Shown: piece after piece, positions 31,906 to 40,931 of the stretch
Numbering within the stretch: the first letter of the stretch is position 1
Layout of the letters: each line of letters opens with the position of its first letter
Source: Cryoendolithus antarcticus
Lineage: Eukaryota; Ascomycota; Dothideomycetes; Cladosporiales; Cladosporiaceae
Length of the DNA stretch: 42,380 nt
Assembly: GCA_002077065.1 (NCBI GenBank)
Contig: NAJO01000100.1
Span: 1-42,380 of the forward strand
Direction: 5' to 3'
The notes under the pieces: model-generated
What the model saw: only the letters and a program-made list of their open reading frames with translations
Databases searched by the model: none
Told to the model about the DNA's origin: nothing
Program-made: the position numbers and the translations under genes

Positions 31906-33100
31906 AATTTTACCGGATTCTGCTCAATCCTGAATAGCGAGATGCTGACCGTGCTACAGTGCTGAATCACACTCAGCGCGCAGCCTTGTGGCGTGCGCAC
32001 GGGCAAGCAGGCGGGCAGTCAGGCAGCCGATTCCATTGATGTCCATTTCGTAGTTCGGAGTCACACTCCGATGGTTGGATGAGTCTTCTTGGCGACTTCA
32101 CAACAACGCCGCGCCCTCTCCTGCGTCTGCACGCTACCAGTGACATGTTCACCCTTTGCCACATCTTCAGCAAAAAACACACTCCATCCTAGATATCGCG
32201 TGCATTCACGCAGATCTCATGATCAGCGGACTCATGTATAGGTTAGGCTATAGACGTAAAGCTGCCACCCATGTCGCTCCATCTCGCTGACTAAGCACAG
32301 GGCTTGCAAAACTCATTCAGTGGACGTGGGTCCGCCTCCCCGCTGTATAGCATTGTTCCGCAGCATCGTTCGACCTTTGTCATACCGAACCACCAATATG
32401 ACGCTTGACATCACTGATCCACAGTTCTGCACGTGGCGAGATCTTCATGATGAGGTGTGTCAGAGCTACCTGTATGCTACCTGGGAGCTGGGTCGGATCG
32501 AGCCGAAGTGCTAATGAGTACGAGATTGCAGTGCCACGATTCAGGCCACTTCACCTCTTCCCCAGCTACAGTCCGTCAAAATATCAAGGGCAATCCCGGC
32601 GCCTCTACGTGTTCTTAGGCCGTGCACCCTTTCGTACATGATTACAGCGTGGGCAGCAGAGCCGGAGCGAACGGCACGTCAACGAGCAACGCGCTGTACA
32701 GATGACGACTTACTCTCTGCCGCCGATGCCTTCACGGCGCAACGCGACAAGTACCGCCGACCAGAATGGAGGACACGCCGCATAGAATCGGGGACACCAC
32801 AGGCAAGATCGTGTCCTCCCACCTTTGCATTCCCAACGCCTAAACTGTATGTATACTGTTTGTGCCTACCATATGCGCACCAATCAAGTGACGTCTGTGA
32901 GAATCCTCCCGCCGCTGCGACCGGACGTAAGTCCGCTTATCGTGGAGGGTCCGTCGTATCCATTGCGAATCGCTCATGCAAATGTCCACAACTCACGATC
33001 ACAAAGTCCCAGCAACGTCTCAACATCGCCTGCCCTACGTTACTTCAATATGCCTTGTTTATCACCCCCATTCCATCTTGCTGACACAGATCACCTTTCA
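31906..33100. other. Intergenic stretch without a recognisable gene
   Basis: Frames here are short and overlapping. The 148-codon plus-strand frame at 32638 shows no motif. The right part is presumably the promoter of the hydrolase gene; C/T-rich tracts occur before its ATG. Confidence 0.4.
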
Positions 33101-33102
33101 AA

Positions 33103-34665
33103 ATGCTTGGGAACGATTGGGCCTCATACCTGAGCGTTCGCGCCGCTATCCTTTTCTTCCATTACGTTGGTCCGCTCTGCACGCTCTATACCAGCTTTCT
33201 GGTGCTGCGGTCGGTGCAGACAGTTTTATGGCCTGAATACACACTGCTACGCGCATGGGCTGCTGCCGAGAGCGCCTGCTTCGTCTTCCTCTTATGGTAC
33301 CGCACCCGGCTGCAATATGAAGCCACCCATCCTCCGCTGCGTTCTGCAGATGAGAGGATCGCGTTCTTCAAGACAGTAAAGGCACACATCCCCGACATGA
33401 CTGCCTTCGTCGGCGGCTGGTTCCGAGGCGCGGAGATGGACGACATCGGGAGAGACGACCTGAAGCTGTTCCTGGACTGGGCCTTCTTCGAGGGAAGAGC
33501 GGATGATGAGGACGAGCTGGAGGATATGACAAAACAGGTCGAAGACTCGATCGGGCACGGATTAACGCCGGGAGCGGGCAAAGCCAAGGGCTTGCGCCTG
33601 ACTATCGACCCTGTCCAGGCGCAATGGAGGAGTCTGTTATGGTACGCTATCATATTGCTCGTCGATACGCTCACGCACATACGCCTGCGTGTCTATGGAT
33701 TCAAGTATCACGGCACACGCTCCACAAGCCTTGCGATTTTCCCCCCCCGTCCGGCAGCTTTGCTCGATGCAACAGCAACTTCACCGGCGCCTAGTATGTC
33801 CTACTGGCTACGTCCACATACCTCAAAGACTCGCTTGCCGATACTCTGGATTCATGGCATTGGTGTTGGTCTGCACCCGAATGTCGAGTTCATGCACGAT
33901 TTGGACGTCGCCTTGAACAAATGCAACGAGAAGGATGATCGAGTTGGAATCTTATCGCTTGAAATTCTGCAGATCTCTACTCGCCTCACAGCACCGATTC
34001 TCACGCGGCCTGAGTTCTTGCGGCAGCTCACTATCATCCTGGAGAGTCTGAAGTACAAACGCTTCGTGCTGGTGTCGCACTCCTATGGCTCGGCGATGAG
34101 CACGTACATCCTCACAGATCCCAGCCTGTCAAACCGCGTTGCTGCTACCTTACTCGTAGATCCAGTGACGTTACTGCTACACATGCCTGACGTTGCATAT
34201 AACTTCATGGTGCGTACTCCAAAGTCAGCGAGTGAGTGGGGACTGTGGTACTTTGGAAGCAAGGATCCTGGAGTGGCTTACACCCTAGACCGACATTTCT
34301 TCTGGTCGGATAATGTACTATGGAGGGAGCAGATCTTGATGTTGATGAAGCAGAACGATATGCGATTCACAGCGAGTCTGGCAGGCCGAGATCTGATCGT
34401 GGATACCTATGCTGTGGGCGCATACCTAGCGGGAGGGAAGAAGAGTGATCCGGTGTTGGTGCGGGGCGCTAATGGGGCCAAGCATATGGAGCGTAAGGTC
34501 GATCAAGCTGACAGTGCTCGGGAAGAGTGGACAGTCTGGAAGAGAAAGGGCGAGGGTTTAGAGGTGATGTGGTGGGAAGAGCTGGATCACGGGGAAGTCT
34601 TCGATACAAAGGAGAGGCGAGTGAACTTGGTTGAGGTGCTTGTCGCATACAGCAATGGTCGGTAG
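33103..34665 (+). CDS. Membrane-anchored alpha/beta hydrolase
   Basis: This intact frame of 520 residues begins at ATG 33103 in the context CAAAATG. The N-terminus has hydrophobic segments (residues 8-32, and 50-65 around ACFVFLLWY), and another lies at about 180-195 (LLWYAIILLVDTLTHI), so it is probably anchored in a membrane. The hydrolase core follows: WIHGIG oxyanion region (residues 249-254), nucleophile elbow SHSYG with Ser327, acid candidate Asp434 (DLIVDTYAVG) and catalytic His496 (LDHGE). This order and spacing fit a lipase/esterase-type alpha/beta hydrolase. Substrate is unknown. No introns or damage are seen. Codon use looks ordinary for a conserved fungal gene, in contrast to the relics around it. 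Confidence 0.9.
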   Translation: MLGNDWASYLSVRAAILFFHYVGPLCTLYTSFLVLRSVQTVLWPEYTLLRAWAAAESACFVFLLWYRTRLQYEATHPPLRSADERIAFFKTVKAHIPDMTAFVGGWFRGAEMDDIGRDDLKLFLDWAFFEGRADDEDELEDMTKQVEDSIGHGLTPGAGKAKGLRLTIDPVQAQWRSLLWYAIILLVDTLTHIRLRVYGFKYHGTRSTSLAIFPPRPAALLDATATSPAPSMSYWLRPHTSKTRLPILWIHGIGVGLHPNVEFMHDLDVALNKCNEKDDRVGILSLEILQISTRLTAPILTRPEFLRQLTIILESLKYKRFVLVSHSYGSAMSTYILTDPSLSNRVAATLLVDPVTLLLHMPDVAYNFMVRTPKSASEWGLWYFGSKDPGVAYTLDRHFFWSDNVLWREQILMLMKQNDMRFTASLAGRDLIVDTYAVGAYLAGGKKSDPVLVRGANGAKHMERKVDQADSAREEWTVWKRKGEGLEVMWWEELDHGEVFDTKERRVNLVEVLVAYSNGR

Positions 34666-34669
34666 CCAT

Positions 34670-35110
34670 ATCAAATACACCTTATAGACATAGACATAGA
34701 CTTACCTAACGAGTGTGCTTGATATCAACTTTCTGTTCTCACGCAAGCGTATCCCAATGTCTTGGGCAAAGAATCGCGCAACTCCAGACGCTAGGTGTTG
34801 CTCTCCTCCACTCATTGACAGTATGACCCGGTGATAAACACCACGCTGCCCTCCTTATTGCGGACAGGCAATCGCGGTTATGCTCGCCTGGGAGTACACG
34901 ATCTAGGCGCTACCATCTCCGATACTGTACGTCTAGCAAACGGCCTCATCTTCGAATGAAGGTGCCACTCACCTTCGGAGATGCCACTCACCTTTGCTCT
35001 GTCCCTGACGAGCCGCTTCACGCATCTCCATCTCGAAGCAGTCGACCTTCTGGGTCTCGCTTGATTCCTCGTGCCCTCCTTGGGGGGATGCCGGACACAT
35101 CAGCATCCCT
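34670..35110. other. Intergenic stretch after the hydrolase gene
   Basis: No gene is recognisable. TGCCACTCACCTT is repeated at 34963-34975 and 34982-34994. The 3' untranslated region of the hydrolase gene is presumably here. Confidence 0.5.
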
Positions 35111-35116
35111 AATCTC

Positions 35117-35563
35117 TTAACGTTCAAACTTTCCAACACCCCTCAAAGTCCCGCCGCCCACGGTGTCGATCATCGACACAAGTCTATCGTTTACCTCGCC
35201 CGACCCAAGCTTGCTTAGGGTTAAAGTTCCTATCGACTTGGGCGTAGAAAGGGTCCTTGGCAATTGAGACATCTCGTCGCGGATACCGAGTTTCAACAAC
35301 ATCGTGACAGCCCGCTGTGAGAGCTTTCTGCTAACAGAGCCCCATAAGTCGATTGGCACGGCACAGGTCTTTTCACAGAGTGCAGCCTAGAGCTGGCTGT
35401 ATTCAGGGTTGCCGAGCATTTGGCACCGGAAGATCAATGAAGCCACTGCACCCTGAGACTCTTGCTTGTCTAGATGTTGTTCAATAGCATCGTTATAGAG
35501 CTTTGTTTCCGACCTTGAGTCGGAGCCGGGGGGTCTTGGAATCGACCTGTTTCCAATGATCAT
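35117..35563 (-). pseudogene. Unknown gene relic interrupted by one TAG
   Basis: From ATG 35563 the frame reads MIIGNRSIPRPPGSDSRSET and LYNDAIEQHLDKQESQGAVA. It meets a TAG at 35387-35389, then continues in the same frame (AALCEKTCAVPIDLWGSVSR) to a stop at 35117. The sequence before ATG is open to about 35648, and a different frame further upstream (NLNEQRRLALLTGCDSGLAM) also looks protein-like. The gene may therefore extend 5' with another frame break. I recognise no family. Continuity across the stop, which fits CAG to TAG, argues for a former gene. Confidence 0.45.
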
Positions 35564-35732
35564 GCTGGCTCGGGCCAACCAGATTTTGCTGCGCGATTGG
35601 TAGCGTAACCCGCGGCGTCGACTTTTCCAGCCTGACTTCCAGGTGAGGACTCAATAGCAGACTCATCAGCCATCGCAAGCCCTGAGTCGCAGCCCGTCAA
35701 CAATGCCAGTCTGCGCTGCTCGTTAAGATTGG

Positions 35733-36260
35733 ATGGCGGCGTTGAGGGGCCCGAATGATATAGCTGCAAATCGAGGTGAGAAATCGCCATGTGAGGAACC
35801 CAATGTCTCCGTGCAATCCGCCTGGGAAGAAGATTGGAGTTACAGCGATGCCGTGACAGCTGCCCGACAAGTCTCGAACCATGTCGCTCTCGTGGAAGGT
35901 TTTGCCGATCCCACCAATTTCGACCCTTCAACGGCCGACCAGCCATCTCATATCCTTTGTGGTAGGTCTACGGCTGTACGAAGAGGCTCATCGAAGATCC
36001 TGGGGAATGCACGTACGGTACAAGATATCATGTACGATCTTCGGGCTAACCATAAGTGCGAGCACGAGAAGTGGAAGTGGCTGAGAGGCCCGCACACGTG
36101 CGAGAAGTGGCACTTCCGTCTTCGAGTGCATGCTGTGCGAGCTGCAGGCTTGCAACAGATGTTGGAAGAACGGATTGTGATGATTGTCACTTGTAGCATG
36201 GACAGGCAGACTCTGAGCATCTGCTACACTTTGCGACTTCCGTCAGTCTACAGAGGATAG
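35733..36260 (+). CDS. HEKWKW domain protein, copy 2, degraded zinc-binding-like domain
   Basis: The frame is 175 codons from an ATG. Its middle reads TVQDIMYDLRANHKCEHEKW then KWLRGPHTCEKWHF. The order HxCxHEKW..RGPHxCE resembles a small fungal Cys/His domain in which further CxxC pairs follow. Here the second Cys of the expected CEKC is Trp, and later cysteines are missing or displaced, so metal binding is doubtful. The first 70 residues overlap a minus-strand frame and may not be coding. The real start may be further right. It is related to the minus-strand copy at 26920-27080. Confidence 0.4.
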   Translation: MAALRGPNDIAANRGEKSPCEEPNVSVQSAWEEDWSYSDAVTAARQVSNHVALVEGFADPTNFDPSTADQPSHILCGRSTAVRRGSSKILGNARTVQDIMYDLRANHKCEHEKWKWLRGPHTCEKWHFRLRVHAVRAAGLQQMLEERIVMIVTCSMDRQTLSICYTLRLPSVYRG

Positions 36261-36299
36261 ATCAAGCGAAGCAACAGCTGAGAGACTAGTAGCATTCAT

Positions 36300-37090
36300 G
36301 GATGTAAGCCTGCGTACGCGCGGTTATAGATGCTTCACCGCCTCGAAGTACTGGTCACTTGAATGGCACAGTTCTGACCAGCACACAAGCCCGTCGGAGA
36401 TCCGTCTCCTGTCTCTGGCGCGTAGTTGCGAGTGTTCGCTTCTCAAATGCGCTATAGCCTGGTCTGGGAAGACTGCAAAGTGGCACGCTCTGTAGACAAC
36501 GACGCGGTGCTGAGGAATGTGGATACAGTATTGCCTAGCAAAAACTGGAGCGGCATTGACAGACTTTGGTACGTCCATGGTAGGGAATGGTCTGGTAGAG
36601 GAAAGGATTGTGGGAGGTAAACTAGATCGGTGTATACGGTAGAGAGGTATACAGAAGTGCCTTCTAGACTTCACACGTGTACTCTGTTTACGCGACGTGA
36701 AAAAGCTAAAGCGCGTCGAGGGCAACAAGTCAGGTTGCAGGTAGGTCGCGGGCATTATTTCATCCATGCTATGTGTTCTAGCCTTAGCGCTGATTTTAGG
36801 AGAATAAGCAAGAGCGGGAGGCGGAAAGCGCCGTGCGGGAAAGCGAGTGCGGGGAGAATATCAAAACGGCGAAATTGCAGGCAGAGGGCAGTGATGGCGG
36901 TGAAGATAGCGGCGCAAATGTACGTCTGAAGAAATATAGTCGCATACAGAGTGTGTGTAGGAGATGGTTCTGGGTAAATTTTGGGAGTGTTTGGGGCAAT
37001 TCGAGGTAATTTTGGGCTCAGTATCAATAGAGGGTCAATCCCATCGAGCTGTAGTAGTGAGGAACAGTCCTAGTAACCTACGATCCTACG
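36300..37090. other. Stretch without a recognisable gene
   Basis: Only short or conflicting frames are visible. A purine-rich plus strand from about 36800 to 36910 gives long low-complexity frames on the other strand, which I discount. The gypsy remnant begins near 37095. Confidence 0.4.
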
Positions 37091-38014
37091 CGAGCGACTC
37101 GGCCGGAACCAGAACCATCAGGATGGCATCAGGTGGCGTACTAACATAGTCCGCTTCGATCATTCGAAAATGGAGACCCGTAGCCTTCTTCTCAAAGAGG
37201 CATGCACCAGCCGAGTGCAACTACGACATTCATGATAAGGAGCTTCTCTCTATTGTAAAATGCATCAAACAATGGAGTAGCAAGCTACACGGGCTAGCGC
37301 AGCCCTTCACAACCCTTATGGACTGTTACAAAAACTGATGGGTCAACAAGAAGTTTGGGGGATTGTCTGCAATGATTGAATGATTGCTGTGCTTTCTTGT
37401 TATCCCATCTAGGAAGGCATGGACGGTCCTAATCATCTTCTAGCAACAGTATCAGAGGATGTTCTACCTACTGCTACTCTAGTAGAAGAGCTATAGGTTA
37501 CAGGGAATATCCTTGCAACACGGACCATGTGAACCTAGTACCCTTCATCACAAAACGTATGCTAAATGAGAGAGAAATCTGATGGGCCGAGCTACTAGCC
37601 CCTCTTCGGCTCAGATTACAGCACCGTCCCGGGAAAGAAACTATCATACCTGACGCCCTGTCTCGACGAGAGCAAGACATGCTAAAAGACATAGGGGATT
37701 CAAGGATAGCGGAGCGACAGCAGACCCTCCTGTCGCCATCACTTTGGGTAAAGATGACAAAACTCGGACTACCTGCTCCCTTCCAAGACAATGAAGGCCT
37801 CCAGGAGCTATGGAACGAGGCATTGCAGACAGACGCAGGACGAAGCTACTAGGAAGCCTGGCAGGCTGTTCAGCAGAGGGATAGACAGTTCCCTAAGCAC
37901 CTGAGCCTGCAGCTATCAACTGGGGATTGTGACATACATGACGGTCACTTACGCAATTGCTAAAGGTTTAGGCTCCCTAACTATGAGCCCCTCACAACCC
38001 GAGTTGTACAGACA

Positions 38015-38600
38015 ATGCATGACTCATTTCTTGGGGGACAACCTGGAAGGGATGCAACGACATCACTACTATCTAGACATTTTCACTGGCCTGCGATGAA
38101 CCAAGACGTGAGGCGCTTTCTGAGGAACTGTGACATATGCGGTCGATCGACAATCTGGAGAGACAAGAAGAAAGGACTCTTAGAGCCCCTACCAGTACCA
38201 TTGCGCATTTTGTAAGAAATATCCAAGGACTCCATTGCGGATCAGCCACCCTGTAAGGACAACGACTCAACAACCATTCTTGCGATCGCCGACCGGCTTG
38301 GAAAAGGAACTTTCCTCCTACCGGTACTACCTGAACAATTTGATGCAGAGAGCGTAGCACTCCTCCTAATCGAACGGTATATCCCATTTCACTGGATACC
38401 AAAGGCAATTGTCTCCGACCGAGGAACCCAATTTGTCAATGCATTGTAGAACCGGCTCTGTCAACTCCTGAAGATTGAGCAGCGGCTCTCTTTAGCCTAC
38501 CACCCCGAGACAGACGGGTCAACTAAGCGTCGAAACCAAGAGGTAGAAACTTGACTCGGAACCTTTGTGGCATATAATCAGGATGACTAGAATCAATGGC
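38015..38600 (+). pseudogene. Integrase zinc finger and core of the gypsy remnant, catalytic Glu changed to Lys
   Basis: The zinc-binding module keeps CDICGRS, but the first His of the usual GHPGRD is Gln (GGQPGRD). After a stop at about 38216 the core continues KDSIADQPP (first Asp retained), SDRGTQFVN (second Asp), then HPETDGSTKRRNQ. The expected catalytic Glu of the TER motif is Lys (AAG at 38525-38527), a G-to-A change. Further stops follow near 38450 and 38550-38610. It cannot be functional. Confidence 0.75.
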
Positions 38601-38619
38601 TACTGTTGTGAATGGTGAC

Positions 38620-38790
38620 TTCCTCTTATGCTAGAGCATGCCTGCCTTCTGTGGTACAGAGCACCTGCCTCTGTATGGACACAGAAGGTGATTACGTGGC
38701 AGCAGCTATGTAAACACCGCCACCTTGTAAAATAGATACAACAACACATGGCATGTGGTGTCTGACCAAGAACCAGCCGCCCTCACAACA
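38620..38790. repeat. Foreign-looking insert with imperfect hairpin inside the integrase
   Basis: Integrase sequence stops making sense after NQW (about 38600) and resumes at QQLPLAQTALDNKPASTTG (about 38787). In between lies an imperfect inverted repeat, CCTTCTGTGGTACAGAG (38645-38661) against CTCTGTATGGACACAGAAGG (38669-38688). A stretch from TGTGG to CAACACA has TG..CA ends. It may be a small insertion of 150-180 bases, but a target duplication is not clear. Confidence 0.35.
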
Positions 38791-39679
38791 GCTACCTCTT
38801 GCACAAACAGCTTTGGACAACAAGCCAGCTTCAACAACAGGAGTCAGTCCCTTCTTCCTCAGCCACGGCTATAACGCTGAAACGATCACAACTATAGAGC
38901 GTGTGCATGTTGAAGGCCAAGAGAGCAGTCTCAACCCAAGACAAAAAGGAGAAGCAATAGTCTGGAAAATGCAAGATGCGCAGGAGTTTGCACAAGCTGC
39001 GCTGGCTGCAGCACAGCAGACACAAGAATTCTATGTAAACAGGACTCGCAATGCATCTTGGTCGTTCAAGGTTGGTGATAAGGTCTGATTGAATCTCAAG
39101 AACATTACCACGCTACGCCCTTCAAAGAACCTGGATTGGATCCATGCAATGTACACTGTAATACGGCCCTTCGAAGGCACGCCGTACTCCTACGAACTAG
39201 ATGTACCCCGAGGAGTTCATAATAAGTTCCATGTATCGCTACTACGTCCAGCTGTGAGCAACGCACTGCCATCTCAAGTACAAGATGATACCCAGCCGCT
39301 AGCGGTCAGGATCGTAGGTGGAGACAAGCCAACATGGCATCATCTGGAGAACTTTCAGAACACGCTTGCGCTCAATGCCTTTGAAGAGAAGGACGGGGAC
39401 GCCGGGACAAACAACGACCCCATACACCAGTATACCACAAATCGTCGTAGGAGAGGAGGGAGGTAATTTCATGGGTTATGTTCCTGTCCAGGCTATGCCC
39501 TGGTCAACGCACAGGTCAACTGCCAAGACCTCAAGAATCTTCTACCACTTTCTCGACACTGTCATAGGCAACCTATAAGGGCTCGGCCTTGGGAGGATGT
39601 TTGTAGTGCTTCTTTTCTTCAGCTTTGCAATCTCGTAGACTAAGTCTAGCACGGTGGTGAATAATACTAGTTAAAACCC

Positions 39680-40500
39680 TTACAGTCTCTCTTCCTTTCC
39701 CTCGTCACTACCCAGGATTGCAATGCCTTTCTGGAGCACTCTGCTAACGCTACTACAGATCAGGCTCAGCGCAGACTCGGCTTCACTGTCTGGCAGCTGG
39801 TAGATACTTGAGATCTTGTCAAGAGGAAGTCCTTCCAGATGGCTTGCATACCTAGTAGCACGCAGCCATGGAGTGAGCTCAGAGATGTGCTCCATTGCCT
39901 TAACTGTGGTGATTTGCTGCGCCTTTTGTTGATCCTGAGCGTGCTAGTACCGGGCTTCAATGTTGCCCCATGCATCAGTGTCTGGGATTGGTTGAACAGT
40001 TCCTAGGTCCCCTCTGTCCTCCTTAAATACAAACTAGCAAATGTGCTTCTTCTCACTTCAGAGAGTCTGAACAGTGACGTTCATGTAAGGCACCTCTAAT
40101 GTAAGCTGAGTGTCCTGCTGCTGCTGCTACTGCTGCTGTTGCTGTTGCTACATCTTCCTTCCTCTTGGCCCTGAGCTCCAATTGTGGACTAGCCTGCAAA
40201 GCGCCTTCATAGCATGCGAATGTGTAGACATGCTGTGACATGAAGGTATACGGCACTTATACCCGTTCAGCACGGGTAGGCCTCGTACAGGTGGAATGCC
40301 GTCTTGAGGATGTGGCACGCCATCTCTGCTGATAGCTAACCCTGCCTCAGTCCATTCTTGTATAAGATCATTCCTTTCATGAGGCTTGACTTTGTGCAGG
40401 TCTACTAGGTGACGGTCCAGGGTGTCCTGCGTGTAGCAAGTGCCATACTCACGACACACTGCAAGCTTTGTCCTACTAACCTGGACAAGGCTGAGGGAGA
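39680..40500 (-). pseudogene. OrsD/DUF3505-type relic
   Basis: On the minus strand from about 40500, AVCREYGTCYTQDTLDRHLV begins a degenerate Cys/His finger (C..C..H..H). VRGLPVLNGYKCRIPSCHSM and a short His-containing helix follow. This is the arrangement of the OrsD family (PF12013), named for the orsellinic acid cluster but very widespread in fungal repeats. TAG at 40148 and a second TAG within the following poly-Gln tract break the frame. Further left, in another frame, MEHISELTPWLRATRYASHL and EGLPLDKISSIYQLPD match the region that usually follows in this family. Several stops separate the parts. Proteins with this domain are often carried next to helicase-like or mobile sequences. Confidence 0.6.
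40116..40150. repeat. CTG/CAG microsatellite encoding poly-Gln on the minus strand
   Basis: About eleven CTG/TTG triplets lie on the plus strand, read as CAG/CAA (Gln) on the minus strand within the OrsD-type relic. One triplet is CTA, that is TAG on the coding strand, and the tract ends in another CTA. Confidence 0.85.
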
Positions 40501-40509
40501 ACTTTGTTA

Positions 40510-40930
40510 TAGCAGGCCAAAGAAGAAGGTGGAGAGAAAAACAAGCTACTTTCCCTAGTTCAGACTGCTATTGCTATAATAAAGCCGAGTGTGTTCTTAT
40601 CCCTATCAAAGTAAAAGCAAGCTTATACATAAACTAAGCAGATAAGCATACCTAGGGTTTGCTTACTACTCTCTGCTCAGTATGTCAATTGCCTAGCAGA
40701 TTCCCGTAGGGACATTCTACTATAGGTAACTATATGACCCTGGTCGCCCGGGTATACCTTGATAGGGACATTGGCCATAGCACCCAGTGAGGGAGCTGCG
40801 GTTAATAAGGATGTGATAGATGATGGTGATGTTACTGCTATAGCAGCTGGGCCTCGGCAGTGACCCCACTTTCCAGCTACTCAGCTGGGATTGATTATTA
40901 AGGCCTGAATGACGCACACCTGACTAATAC
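40510..40930. other. Spacer between the OrsD-type relic and the second pogo element
   Basis: No gene is recognisable. The left inverted repeat of the second pogo element should lie here or just to the right, but its partner is outside the window, so I cannot place it. Confidence 0.4.
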
Positions 40931-40931
40931 C

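Larger units (their letters stand above)
37095..39470 (+). mobile_element. Ty3/gypsy chromovirus remnant, 5'-truncated pol
   Basis: Read through stops and frame changes, the plus strand gives successive pol pieces. First is the end of reverse transcriptase/RNase H: GGVLT-stop-SASIIRKWRPVAFFSKRHAP, then NYDIHDKELLSIVKCIKQW. PGKETIIPDALSRRE follows. The integrase zinc-finger region has SRHFHWPAMNQDVRRFL and NCDICGRS. The integrase core has AIVSDRGTQFVN and HPETDGSTKRRNQEVE. The region after the core has ASTTGVSPFFLSHGYNAE, then GTPYSYELDVP and HNKFHVSLLRPA. Last is a chromodomain-like KPTWHHLENFQNTL. Gag, protease and most of RT are missing, and I see no long terminal repeats. Confidence 0.82.

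Noticed and set aside
33186..33680. Minus-strand Ser-rich frame opposite the hydrolase
   Set aside because: Shadow of the conserved hydrolase coding sequence.
36755..37027. Minus-strand hydrophobic frames looking like a membrane protein
   Set aside because: The plus strand here is purine-rich low-complexity sequence; hydrophobic translation of the pyrimidine strand is expected by composition.
37095..39470. Long terminal repeats flanking the gypsy remnant
   Set aside because: I compared the flanks by eye and found no matching direct repeats; pol is 5'-truncated.
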